Assembly: GCA_028281495.1 (NCBI GenBank)
Contig: JANQJU010000098.1
Location: forward strand, 124,001 to 188,000
Reading direction: 5' to 3'
Length of the DNA: 64,000 nt
Origin: SAR324 cluster bacterium
Lineage (GTDB): Bacteria > SAR324 > NAC60-12
The notes under the pieces are model-generated. The model worked only from the letters and a program-made list of their open reading frames with translations. It was not told the DNA's origin and did no database searches. A program made the position numbers and the translations under genes. This document shows positions 1 through 8,276 of this stretch, one piece after another. The first letter of the stretch is position 1. Each line of letters begins with the position of its first letter.

Positions 1-2
1 CG

Positions 3-974
3 ACCGGTTCCAAACCATCCTCGATCCCGGGAGTGGAGATTGATAAGCAACGCATCATCACCTCCACCGAAGCGCTTCAATTGCCAGAAATTCCCAAAAC
101 CATGATTGTGATTGGAGGAGGGGTCATTGGCTTGGAACTTGGACAGGTCTATGCCCGGCTGGGCACCAAGGTTCAGGTGGTGGAATACATGGATGCCATC
201 ATTCCTGTGATGGACCGCGCCCTGGGTAAAGAATTGCAACGCGTGCTGAAGAAACTGGGCATGGAATTTTACCTCAAACATGCCGTTCAGAAAGCCGAGG
301 TGCAGGACAATCAAGTGGTGGTCACGGCAAAAGACAAAAAGGATCAAGAAGTCACTTTCACTGGAGAGTATTGCTTGGTTTCTGTTGGCCGACGTCCTTA
401 CACCGATAAGCTCGGGTTAGAAAATTTAGGCATCGAAACCGACCGGGGCCGCATCCCAGTCAATGACCATCTAGAGACACCCGTTCCAGGGGTGTTTGCG
501 ATTGGAGATGTGATTCGTGGAGCCATGCTAGCCCATAAATCCGAAGAAGAAGGGGTCTATGTGGCGGAATACTTGGCTGGACAAAAGCCCCACATCAATT
601 ATCGGGCGATTCCCAATGTGGTGTACACTTGGCCGGAAGTGGCAGGTGTGGGTTATAGTGAGGAAGAACTCAAACAAGAAGGGCGTGCCTATAAGACGGG
701 TTCATTTCCTTTCAAAGCGTTGGGGCGTGCGCGTGCTGCTGATGAAACCGATGGTTTTGTCAAAGTCCTTGCTGACAAACAGACCGATGAAATTTTAGGA
801 GTGCATATGGTCGGTGCTCGAATTGCTGATCTCATCTCCGAAGCGGTGGTGGCCTTGGAATATCGAGCCAGCGCCGAAGACATTGCCCGCATCTCTCATG
901 CGCATCCTACCTTCACCGAAGCCATGAAAGAGGCTTGTCTTGCTGCGACGGACAAACGTCCGCTTCATCTCTAA
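3..974 (+). CDS. lpdA: Dihydrolipoyl dehydrogenase, C-terminal part (cut by window start)
   Basis: E3-type flavoprotein of the 2-oxoacid dehydrogenase or glycine cleavage complexes; it reoxidises dihydrolipoyl groups with NAD. The frame is open to the left edge, and the codons before the GTG at 33 still read as Lpd sequence (ATGSKPSSIPG-like), so the FAD-binding N-terminus and CxxxxC redox disulfide lie outside. Visible are the NAD-binding Rossmann motif GGGVIGLELG, the second FAD motif VFAIGDV, and the C-terminal dimerisation domain with the His-Glu dyad in HAHPTFTEAMKEA. Length and motifs match the last two thirds of a normal Lpd. Other complex genes would be expected upstream. The family assignment is secure; which complex it serves cannot be told. 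Confidence 0.95.
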   Translation, partial: TGSKPSSIPGVEIDKQRIITSTEALQLPEIPKTMIVIGGGVIGLELGQVYARLGTKVQVVEYMDAIIPVMDRALGKELQRVLKKLGMEFYLKHAVQKAEVQDNQVVVTAKDKKDQEVTFTGEYCLVSVGRRPYTDKLGLENLGIETDRGRIPVNDHLETPVPGVFAIGDVIRGAMLAHKSEEEGVYVAEYLAGQKPHINYRAIPNVVYTWPEVAGVGYSEEELKQEGRAYKTGSFPFKALGRARAADETDGFVKVLADKQTDEILGVHMVGARIADLISEAVVALEYRASAEDIARISHAHPTFTEAMKEACLAATDKRPLHL

Positions 975-1069
975 AACGAGCATTGGCATCACGAGTCAAT
1001 CTACGGTTTTGTGATAGACACGTGATGCCCTTGGATCGTCGCTGGAATCGAAAGTTGCTTTCGGTTCCA

Positions 1070-1663
1070 TTAGATCCGGTCGATGCCCGGCATGTCGATA
1101 TATCCCGGTAAATTTTGAATCCGTTGCATCCAGTCACGAACTGCGGGAAAGCCCTCCAAAGAAATCTCCGCATCGGGAGCTAAACCGACATAGGGGTATA
1201 CGGCAATATCAGCAATGGTGACGTGGTCCAGTGCAACCCATTCGCGTTGTTTCATCCGGGTTTCCAAGGTGTTCAAGGCACGCATACCCAAATTGTAGTT
1301 GTCCTCGTAATTCATGGGGCGTTTCAATTTTTTGATCGCCCGGGCTAGAGCCAGTCCTTTGACTTCATCAGCCGCAAATCCCATCCATCCCAAGACTTCG
1401 GCCATTGCCACGGGATCCGTAGGAAACCATGAGTCATCGCCATACTTCCGAGCGAGGTACACCAAAATGCCGATGGATTCCGATAAGCACAAATCTCCAT
1501 CCACCAACACGGGAATCTGACCACGAGGGTTGAGCGCAAGAAATTCGGGAGCTTTTTGTTCAGGACCCGTGATCATTTCTAATTCATAATCTTGCTTCAA
1601 CAGTTCCAAAAAGAGACGCACTTTGTAAGCATTTCCAGATACTTCGCGAAAGTACAATTTCAT
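1070..1663 (-). CDS. Glutathione S-transferase family protein
   Basis: Predicted cytosolic GST of 197 residues, a normal length. The N-terminal thioredoxin-like domain (about 1-75) shows the cis-proline in GQIPVL (Pro51) and the gamma-glutamyl-binding SES motif (61-63). The all-alpha C-terminal domain carries the conserved TIADIAVYPYV segment that forms the N-capping box. The start has a good ribosome site (AAAGGAG, 8 nt upstream). It lies 24 nt downstream of the helicase gene on the same strand, so the two may be co-transcribed. Its substrate is unknown; thiol-dependent detoxification or stress defence is the family's usual role. Confidence 0.9.
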   Translation of the reverse strand: MKLYFREVSGNAYKVRLFLELLKQDYELEMITGPEQKAPEFLALNPRGQIPVLVDGDLCLSESIGILVYLARKYGDDSWFPTDPVAMAEVLGWMGFAADEVKGLALARAIKKLKRPMNYEDNYNLGMRALNTLETRMKQREWVALDHVTIADIAVYPYVGLAPDAEISLEGFPAVRDWMQRIQNLPGYIDMPGIDRI

Positions 1664-1687
1664 AAGCTTAGCTCCTTTGTAGTTAGG

Positions 1688-3508
1688 TTACGATTGTTGA
1701 GTGTCTTGAGACTTCTTTTGCTTCGTGAGGGTTCCGAGCTTGGCCATCAATTGATCCATATTTTGATGCAGCTCAGACTTTCGTTTTTGTTTGGCTTCTT
1801 GTTTTTTAACGATCACTTCCAAGCGTTCTTCATATCCCATGTCGTCGTGGGCTTCCATATTTCTTTCATGTTCTTTCATGCGAAGCTCTTGGATCTCTTC
1901 TTTGGTAAGCCATTGACGTAGTGTTTTTTTACCCCACCGTTCCACCAAACAGAACCACACATCCACCTCCCCTGTTTCTTCTTGAAGTTGGACGAGGCGT
2001 TGCCAATCGGCCTCGATGTCTTCCCGTGTGGGGTCGGCAATCAGGTGAGCGAGATCTCGGGGCTGGTCAATGCGGGCCAAACGGCCATTGTAGAGACCCG
2101 TGTTGCCATCGAAGGCGACGGTATAGCGCGACTCTGTATAAGAGAACTCGTGAGTGGTGATGAGGAACTCGCCATCTTGATAAAGATGGGTGCCTTCAGG
2201 GGCACCGATCACATGAATCTGCCGTAGAAAGACTTGCTTGAGCTGACCTTTGATCCGTCGGACGCCTCGTTGTTTCTTTTCATAAAATTCGTAACCACAT
2301 TCGCACTTCCACTGTTGAGGCGTGCACACGGTATTGCATTCCGGACACACTTTGGGAGTCAAGCGATCTTTGTTGGCTCTGGCTTCCTTCCGGAGGTCCA
2401 TGTCGAGCGATAGAGGCAGGGGGTCCGTGATGAGGCCATGCCTTAAGGTATTATCGGCATGATCTAAGATGATGCAATGGGAAGCACCCGCTCCGGGACG
2501 CAACCCGCGTCCGACTTGTTGAATGTATAACCCTCTGCTTTGAGTCGGACGGGCTAAAATCACGGCACCAATGGCAGGGACATCAAAGCCTTCAGAAATG
2601 ATATCGCAGTTGGTGAGAATTTGGATGTCTTTACGAGCAAAGGCCGCCACCACCGCATCTCGATTTTTGGTATTGGCATCGATATGAGCGGCATTCAGTC
2701 CTGCGGCTTGAAAGGCTTCAGCCAAGTGTTCCGAGTGCGATACATTCACCGCAAAGCAGACGGCTTGGCGGTTTCCGGCAAATCGTTTGAAGTGGCTCAC
2801 AATCCCACCACAGATGCTCTGTCGGTCCACTCGCTCGGCCAAGACTTTGAGATCGTAGTCGCCTCTCACGATCCTCACGCCTTCCAGGTCCATATCAGTG
2901 GGGGGCATGTATACTTTGAATTTGGAAAGAAACCCACGGTCGATCAGCTCGCCCGTTTTGGGGCCTTGGACCATATCTTCGAAGATTTCCCCTAAGCCTT
3001 GGCCATCCAAGCGAAATGGAGTGGCGGTCACCCCTAAAATCTTTGCTGATTTTTGTGCGGCGAGCAACGTCATATACGATCGACTTCGCACATGATGGCA
3101 TTCATCCACGACAATCAAATCAAAAGCCGAGAGGCTCCGGCGACAGATCGTTTGGATCGTCCCCACTTGTACGGGCAACTCAGGGTGTTCGGGTTCCCCA
3201 GCGATGATGAGTCCGGCACGCATTCCCAACTGATCACGGATCTGGTGGATGAGTTCTCTCCGATGGGCCACGATCAGCACCCGATTCCCTTTGGCCACCG
3301 CTTGACGCACAATATAGGCGAACATCACGGTCTTCCCTGAACCCGTTGGCGATGTCAGCAACACCCGTTGATTCTGACGGCGATACGACTCCCGGATTTG
3401 CTCCACCGTCTGTTGTTGATAATCGCGTAGTTGAACTTCCATATTCTTTGCTTTCCTACTTGTTCTCTTTTTTCCTGCCATGCAGCATTCTTTTCTAGAA
3501 TGCTGCAT
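1688..3508 (-). CDS. DEAD/DEAH-box (SSL2/RAD25-like) superfamily 2 helicase
   Basis: Superfamily 2 helicase of 606 residues. Walker A SPTGSGKT is at 53-60 and the Walker B box DECHH at 135-139. Motif III appears as VTATPFR, and motifs V and VI as SEGFDVP and QQVGRGLRPG. A four-cysteine zinc-ribbon-like segment (CPEC...CECG) follows the helicase core. The C-terminal 180 residues are charged and end in a Lys/Gln-rich coiled tail. Acting as a nucleic-acid translocase in repair or restriction-like processes is inference. The ATG at 3508 is preceded by AGGAAAG; an internal ATG at 3481 (MAGKK) is the alternative. Both starts are embedded in a 12-bp inverted repeat. Confidence 0.88.
   Translation of the reverse strand: MQHSRKECCMAGKKRTSRKAKNMEVQLRDYQQQTVEQIRESYRRQNQRVLLTSPTGSGKTVMFAYIVRQAVAKGNRVLIVAHRRELIHQIRDQLGMRAGLIIAGEPEHPELPVQVGTIQTICRRSLSAFDLIVVDECHHVRSRSYMTLLAAQKSAKILGVTATPFRLDGQGLGEIFEDMVQGPKTGELIDRGFLSKFKVYMPPTDMDLEGVRIVRGDYDLKVLAERVDRQSICGGIVSHFKRFAGNRQAVCFAVNVSHSEHLAEAFQAAGLNAAHIDANTKNRDAVVAAFARKDIQILTNCDIISEGFDVPAIGAVILARPTQSRGLYIQQVGRGLRPGAGASHCIILDHADNTLRHGLITDPLPLSLDMDLRKEARANKDRLTPKVCPECNTVCTPQQWKCECGYEFYEKKQRGVRRIKGQLKQVFLRQIHVIGAPEGTHLYQDGEFLITTHEFSYTESRYTVAFDGNTGLYNGRLARIDQPRDLAHLIADPTREDIEADWQRLVQLQEETGEVDVWFCLVERWGKKTLRQWLTKEEIQELRMKEHERNMEAHDDMGYEERLEVIVKKQEAKQKRKSELHQNMDQLMAKLGTLTKQKKSQDTQQS
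3480..3508. promoter_or_regulatory. Perfect 12-bp inverted repeat over the helicase start codons
   Basis: Arms 3480-3491 (ATGCAGCATTCT) and 3497-3508 (AGAATGCTGCAT) are perfect reverse complements separated by 5 nt. The repeat begins exactly at the ATG at 3508 and ends at the alternative ATG at 3481. In the mRNA both start codons would sit in one hairpin; in DNA it could be an operator. It does not match the enterobacterial LexA consensus. Confidence 0.6.
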
Positions 3509-3575
3509 TCTCTTCTTTCCTGGAAGGTTTTGTATGTTCTGTGTTGCTATGTCGTTCTATGTTGCTCCATGCCGA

Positions 3576-4208
3576 CTAATGCGTGTTTTCCGACAGCGCC
3601 ACTTTGATTCCGAGAGCAATCAACACCACACCGGTGACTCGTTCCACCCAATGGGCAACCGCTTGAAAGCTCTGCTTGATCACATCTTGAGAAATGAACA
3701 CGGCGACCAAACTGAACCACACGAATTCGATTCCGACAACCGTAAGTCCGTATAATCCTTTCACGGGTAAAAGGGTGGACGGCTCGATGACTTGAGTGAA
3801 CAATGCCAAAAAGAACAAGGTGGCTTTGGGATTCAGTAGTCCGGTTAGCAATCCCATGCGAATCGCGGCAATGGGTTTCATCTCCGCAGACACCCGTCCT
3901 GCGAGTTCCACCGTATCCGTTTTTTTCGCCATCAAAGATCGAATACCAATATACAACAAATACAACACGCCCAACCATTTGATCACATTGAACAGAAGAA
4001 TGGATTGGGAAATGATCAAACCAATTCCAATCAGCGAATAGGTCACATGCACGACGTTCCCCATCGCCAGTCCCATTGCGGTATACACACCGACTTTTCG
4101 AGAATGCACCAAACTATTGCGCAGCGTGATCGCAAAATTGGGGCCGGGACTCATTACGGCAAAACATCCCACTACAAAAACGGTAAGCCAATCGGTTAAC
4201 ACGATCAT
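3576..4208 (-). CDS. LysE/RhtB family amino-acid exporter
   Basis: Inner-membrane exporter of 210 residues with about six hydrophobic segments, the family's usual size. The N-terminal signature MSPGPNFAITLRNSL, with glycine-rich helices around GLAMGN, is diagnostic of LysE/RhtB translocators. The ATG at 4208 (MIVLTDW) is chosen over the ATG at 4229 because AAAGGA lies at the right spacing before it. It is divergent from the sugar permease pair, with a 140-nt shared upstream region. Family members export basic or neutral amino acids or homoserine lactone; the substrate here cannot be read from sequence. Confidence 0.9.
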   Translation of the reverse strand: MIVLTDWLTVFVVGCFAVMSPGPNFAITLRNSLVHSRKVGVYTAMGLAMGNVVHVTYSLIGIGLIISQSILLFNVIKWLGVLYLLYIGIRSLMAKKTDTVELAGRVSAEMKPIAAIRMGLLTGLLNPKATLFFLALFTQVIEPSTLLPVKGLYGLTVVGIEFVWFSLVAVFISQDVIKQSFQAVAHWVERVTGVVLIALGIKVALSENTH

Positions 4209-4347
4209 GAGAATTCCTTTCTTGAGCAATTGTTGAGAATCATGGAAAAGTCAGCGGGGGCAACTTCAAATCCTTAAGATTAGAAGCCCTGTCCTGTTGG
4301 AAACAAAAAATACGAGCCCTTGAAAATGAACTACACAAAGTGAGCAA

Positions 4348-5244
4348 ATGAAAAAAACGATCAATCACAAAGCATGGTTTTTTGTATTACCCGCCTTATC
4401 GTTGTTGGTGGTGGTTGGCATCATTCCGTTGATCACCGTGGTGAATACTTCTTTCCACGATATCATCACTCCAGAATTCAAGGTCTGGGTGGGGGTTGAA
4501 TGGTACCGGGAAATTATACGTTCTGCGAGCTTTCAAGCAAGCTTTGCACGGAGCTTGGTGTTTTCTTCCATCATCTTGATGATTGAAATTCCGTTGGGGA
4601 TTGCCATCGCGTTATCCATGCCCAAGCGGGGCATATGGGTGCCGGTCTGCTTGGTGTCGATGTCGCTTCCGTTGCTCGTTCCTTGGAACATCATTCCCAT
4701 CATGTGGAAAACGCTGGTTCACTACGACTTGGGAATTCTAGGACAGGCATTTGTCATGGCAGGGATTGATTTCAATTGGAAAGGCAATTGGTTGGACACC
4801 TGGACACTCATTGTGTTGATGGATGTTTGGCACTGGACCAGCTTGGTTGTTTTGCTGTGCTACTCCAGTTTGACAACCATCCCGAGTGCTTATTACCAGG
4901 CCGCAGCTATTGATGGAGCCTCCCGTTGGAGTGTGTTTCGTTATATTGAATTGCCTAAAATGAAGAGCGTTTTGATGATGGCCCTGTTGCTTCGATTTAT
5001 GGATAGCTTCATGATTTTTACGGAAGCTTTTGGAATCAATGCGGGAGGACCGATCAATACAACTACTTTTTTGGCCATGGATCTCGGTGAAGAGATTTTT
5101 GCCTTCAATTATGGACCTTCGGCAGCGAGATCGGTGATTTATTTTATTATTATTTTATCTGTGTCCTGGGCTTTCCATACGGTCCTGAATAGGCACAAAC
5201 CCCTTCATCAGGCAGACGGAAAGGAGAACCGTGAAAAATCGTGA
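4348..5244 (+). CDS. ABC sugar-type permease, MalF/UgpA-like
   Basis: Inner-membrane subunit of a CUT1-type carbohydrate importer, 298 residues with six predicted transmembrane segments. The EAA loop that contacts the ATPase is at 184-203 (QAAAIDGASRWSVFRYIELP). The C-terminal end overlaps the next permease start by 14 nt, so the two are translationally coupled. The ribosome site before the ATG is weak (AAGTGAG). Neither a solute-binding protein nor an ATPase is adjacent: upstream is the divergent exporter and downstream a LamG gene on the other strand. Partners must be encoded elsewhere. Substrate unknown; sugar or glycerol-phosphate class is inference. Confidence 0.88.
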   Translation: MKKTINHKAWFFVLPALSLLVVVGIIPLITVVNTSFHDIITPEFKVWVGVEWYREIIRSASFQASFARSLVFSSIILMIEIPLGIAIALSMPKRGIWVPVCLVSMSLPLLVPWNIIPIMWKTLVHYDLGILGQAFVMAGIDFNWKGNWLDTWTLIVLMDVWHWTSLVVLLCYSSLTTIPSAYYQAAAIDGASRWSVFRYIELPKMKSVLMMALLLRFMDSFMIFTEAFGINAGGPINTTTFLAMDLGEEIFAFNYGPSAARSVIYFIIILSVSWAFHTVLNRHKPLHQADGKENREKS

Positions 5245-6070
5245 GCCTTGGCGAATCCAAATTCCTTTTCTCTCCCAACTCCACTTTCGTTGGTTACCCA
5301 CCACACTCTATATTGCGTTCCTCAGTCTACCGTTTTTCCCGTTGGTCTACCTCAGCTTTCAATCGACCTTAAGTCGTCCCTCGATCCCAGCAGGTCAATT
5401 CACCTGGATCAATTATTGGAACGTTTTTAATAACCCCCTCTTGACCGATTCACTGTTGAGCTCTTTTGCCTATGTTGTTTTAAATATCGGAATTTCCCTC
5501 ATCGTCGCAATTCCAGCCGCTTATGCGTTTTCGCGGTTTTCCTTTGTAGGAGATAAACACCTGTTCTTCTGGTTTATCGCCTTTCGGATCACCCCGCCTA
5601 TTGTATTTCTGTTGCCCATTTTTCAACTGTTTGCCTCGTTTGGGCTGGTGAATACCCCTCTGGCGATTGCTTTAGCTCATGGTTTGTTTAATGTGCCGAT
5701 TTCTATTTGGGTGCTGGAAAGCTTTATGTCTGCCATTCCTAAAGAAATCGACGAATCCGCATTTGTTGACGGGTACTCGCTTCCTGGGTTTTTCATGAGA
5801 ATCTTTTTGCCAATGATGGCTCCAGGGATTGGAGTCGCTGCATTTTTTTGCTTCATGTTCTCTTGGGTCGAAGTCGTCTTTGCCCGGATTTTGACCATTA
5901 CCAATGGCAAACCGATTAGCATGGCCATTTCGGGACTATTTGGATTTAGAACCGACATCGGACTCGTCATGGCAATGAGCGTCTTGGCGGTTATCCCTGG
6001 AGCGTTGATGATCTATTTTGTTCGCAATCATATTGCGAAAGGATTTACGATTGAAAAAAGAGTGAGTTGA
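5231..6070 (+). CDS. ABC sugar-type permease, MalG/UgpE-like
   Basis: Second permease half of the same importer, 279 residues, six predicted transmembrane segments. The EAA motif is at about 172-196 (EIDESAFVDGYSLPGFF...LP). It starts with GTG at 5231, behind AAGGAG located within the end of the preceding permease gene. The upstream permease and this one would form the heterodimeric channel. The gene converges on the LamG gene (6083), leaving only 12 nt between the stop codons. Confidence 0.88.
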   Translation: MKNREPWRIQIPFLSQLHFRWLPTTLYIAFLSLPFFPLVYLSFQSTLSRPSIPAGQFTWINYWNVFNNPLLTDSLLSSFAYVVLNIGISLIVAIPAAYAFSRFSFVGDKHLFFWFIAFRITPPIVFLLPIFQLFASFGLVNTPLAIALAHGLFNVPISIWVLESFMSAIPKEIDESAFVDGYSLPGFFMRIFLPMMAPGIGVAAFFCFMFSWVEVVFARILTITNGKPISMAISGLFGFRTDIGLVMAMSVLAVIPGALMIYFVRNHIAKGFTIEKRVS

Positions 6071-6082
6071 AGAACTTCTCCT

Positions 6083-6961
6083 TTAGCATGGAGGTTTTTC
6101 TGCCAAAGTGCAGATCTCGCTGGTACTCAACAAACGATTGTAAACACGGAATTCATCCAGGAGTCCATGCAGATATCTTTCCGGCGTGGATGCGGCCCAA
6201 GAGGTTCCCAAATACTGTTTGGTTTGGTTGAGATTGGTTGAGTAGGTTTGGCTACCGACCAACTGCCCATCAACATAGAGTTTGAGAGTGCCACTATTCC
6301 GAGTCACCGTCACATGATACCAAGTTTGCGTGGCAATCGCCGAGCCGGTATTAATGAAATCGCCCTGTACATTGGCAACAACAGACAAACTTTTATCGTT
6401 ATATAAGGCGATTTCGAAGTCGCCAACAGAGCCGAGGCCCGTCGCATGTTTATACATGCCACTTTGTGGCCAAGCGACTGTCGAGGCGTGTGTGCTGGTA
6501 AACTTGACCCAGTAGCTGATGGAAAAATCGCCCACTCCAAATGCAACATTAGAAGATGAAGGGATTTCGATATAGTCGTTGCTGCCATCAAAACTTGCCG
6601 CTCCATTGTGTCTTCCATCGGGACTATAAACCGCTCCCTGAACGGATCCCGTAATGTCGCTAGGACTACTGTCTGCTGCCAGTTGATTATTGTCATCAAA
6701 CGTGTAGTGGACGACGAGTCCTTGTGAAACCTCGGGTGGAGGGATCGTGCCTTTTTGTAGAACCAGCTTTAAGTTGGTATTTCCATCTTTGACAACGATA
6801 TCCATGAATCCATCATTATTCCAATCCACAACCCGGAATCCTGAAATGGTGGTGCAATGGGTTCCATCACATTGAATCAGATCGGTAGGGTCTTCAAATT
6901 CCTGGGCAAAAACTCCAGAAGCGGCAACTAAACTCATTAAAGATAAAGCTATTTTTTTCAT
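6083..6961 (-). CDS. Secreted LamG-domain protein
   Basis: Exported protein of 292 residues. Residues 1-19 form a Sec signal peptide ending VFA. A short VCBS/FG-GAP-like motif (VDWNNDGFMDIVV) follows at about 45-57, then a concanavalin-like LamG domain at about 95-285. The LamG domain closely resembles the C-terminal domain of the 8277 lipoprotein: both share SGMYK, KSLSVVANVQGDF, TLKLYVDGQL, YLGTSW and LDEFR or MDEFR. Such domains bind carbohydrate or protein ligands, so a surface or matrix role is likely. AAAGG lies 5 nt before the ATG. It is divergent from the TIGR02147 regulator gene, which may control it. Confidence 0.85.
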   Translation of the reverse strand: MKKIALSLMSLVAASGVFAQEFEDPTDLIQCDGTHCTTISGFRVVDWNNDGFMDIVVKDGNTNLKLVLQKGTIPPPEVSQGLVVHYTFDDNNQLAADSSPSDITGSVQGAVYSPDGRHNGAASFDGSNDYIEIPSSSNVAFGVGDFSISYWVKFTSTHASTVAWPQSGMYKHATGLGSVGDFEIALYNDKSLSVVANVQGDFINTGSAIATQTWYHVTVTRNSGTLKLYVDGQLVGSQTYSTNLNQTKQYLGTSWAASTPERYLHGLLDEFRVYNRLLSTSEICTLAEKPPC

Positions 6962-7032
6962 AAAACCTTTATTGGATAATTGTTAAATAAATTTAATTTT
7001 CTCGTAACCATCTTTGGGAAACGAATGAATGA

Positions 7033-7063
7033 TTTGTACTAAAAATAATATTTTTAGTACAAA
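7033..7063. promoter_or_regulatory. 14-bp inverted repeat, candidate operator
   Basis: Arms 7033-7046 and 7050-7063 are perfect reverse complements around a 3-nt centre (core TTGTACTAAAAAT / ATTTTTAGTACAA). It lies about 70 nt upstream of the LamG start and 325 nt upstream of the regulator start, fitting a dimeric-regulator site. An RNA hairpin is the alternative. Confidence 0.5.
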
Positions 7064-7075
7064 GAAGAATCTAGA

Positions 7076-7099
7076 GCTAAACTGAAAAACTAGTTTAGC
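7076..7099. promoter_or_regulatory. 8-bp inverted repeat
   Basis: GCTAAACT (7076-7083) and AGTTTAGC (7092-7099) are perfect complements with an 8-nt loop. It sits 12 nt from the larger inverted repeat, in the same divergent spacer. Confidence 0.35.
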
Positions 7100-7387
7100 G
7101 ACAAAGACCAAGTCTAGAAGACAGTAAGAACTCTCAGAGGCTTCTGAGCGTTCAAACTGTTTTGTGCATCCGTGAAACTGATTGTGATGCACTGGAAAAA
7201 AAGTATCCGAACTTGGCAGGTTTGCAAAGGGACACTTTGCAAAAAATGCCAAAAAACTGTACCCTTTTTAGGTACAGAAGAAACTTAAATTGGATTTTTT
7301 TGAATTTTACGAGAATGATTTGGGTAGTAGGGTAAAGATCAGCCACTAACTACTTTCTATCCCTGAAACCATTCCACCGGAGGAAAA

Positions 7388-8275
7388 ATGCAGCGTAAGG
7401 ATCTCCAACTTTCCAAAGATCTAAAGATGAATATCTATGACTACGACAGCCCTTTTGTTTTGCTGAAGGAGTACATTGAACGCTGCCAGAAGTGGCATCG
7501 TGGTTATTCGTACCGCCATTTTTCCTCACGTTTAGGTGACAAATCTCCCGGCTATATTCAAAAATTGCTCAATGGCTCTCGTCCTTTAACAAATAAGGTC
7601 ATTGAGCGATTGGTCGAGCTGATGGGACTGGATGCGCATGAGCAGAAATTTTTGGAATTGCTCGTGGCCAAAGAACGGGTCGCGGCGGACAGTTTATTAC
7701 ATGAAGAATACAGCAACTTGGTGCGCTTGCGTCAGGAACAGGCCCAGCAAACCAAATTGGTGGATGAAGCGAGAATTAATTGTGATTTCTCGTGGATTCA
7801 TCTGATTGTTCGCGAAACAGCTTTACTCAAAAACTCCAGATTGGATTTAGCCTGGATTCAACGCTGTTTGTCTCGATATCCAAACAGGTTTTCCAAAAAA
7901 GACATCTTGTTGTGCCTCGAGGATTTGCAACAGGCGGGCTTATTGATCGAACGCGATGGAGAACTGAAGATTGCTGATGGCACGATTACTTTTGATGCTG
8001 AGAGGGTTTCTGAAGTGTTGCCTGACTTGCTCAAGAAACTCCACACCTCTGCCATTCAACAAGCGTTACCGGTCATCAATAGCAAGTCACAGCAAAGAGA
8101 ATATGGGTCCTTTTTGATTGCTACAACTCCCTCGCAATTCAACAAGTTTCGCAAACGGTTGAACGAATTTAGCAAGGAGGTTTTTGAGATATTGGAAGCC
8201 GAACCGGAGGAAGCCACCATGGTGACTTCCTTTTCTTTCCAGCTCTGTCCTGTTGCTCAGGCCCCCGAAGGATAA
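7388..8275 (+). CDS. TIGR02147-family (DUF4423) regulator-like protein
   Basis: Protein of 295 residues with the typical TIGR02147 layout. An N-terminal helix-turn-helix-like segment (about 22-85; FSSRLGDKSPGYIQKLLNGSRPL, then a helix with LMGLD) is followed by a winged-helix and alpha-helical region. A C-terminal piece contains EEATMVTSFSFQLCPV. No enzymatic motif is visible. GGAGG lies 6 nt before the ATG. The large lipoprotein gene starts one nucleotide after this gene's stop, so the two are coupled. TIGR02147 proteins are known mainly from Fibrobacter and Bdellovibrio-type bacteria and are thought to be DNA-binding. Local control of the two flanking LamG genes is inference from position. 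Confidence 0.82.
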   Translation: MQRKDLQLSKDLKMNIYDYDSPFVLLKEYIERCQKWHRGYSYRHFSSRLGDKSPGYIQKLLNGSRPLTNKVIERLVELMGLDAHEQKFLELLVAKERVAADSLLHEEYSNLVRLRQEQAQQTKLVDEARINCDFSWIHLIVRETALLKNSRLDLAWIQRCLSRYPNRFSKKDILLCLEDLQQAGLLIERDGELKIADGTITFDAERVSEVLPDLLKKLHTSAIQQALPVINSKSQQREYGSFLIATTPSQFNKFRKRLNEFSKEVFEILEAEPEEATMVTSFSFQLCPVAQAPEG

Positions 8276-8276
8276 C

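Larger units (their letters stand above)
6962..7387. other. Divergent intergenic region with two inverted repeats
   Basis: This A+T-rich 426-nt spacer separates the LamG gene (minus) from the regulator gene (plus). It holds no convincing gene; two short minus-strand frames here lack ribosome sites and family features. Apart from the two inverted repeats listed separately, I see only A/T tracts. It probably carries the promoters of both flanking genes. Confidence 0.6.

Noticed and set aside
3480..3508. Classical LexA box at the helicase start
   Set aside because: The dyad does not contain the CTGT-N8-ACAG pattern, and its arms are longer and differently spaced.
6983..7346. Two minus-strand open frames (89 and 64 codons) in the LamG-regulator spacer
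   Set aside because: No ribosome site, no signal or family pattern, and composition follows A/T tracts and the inverted repeats.
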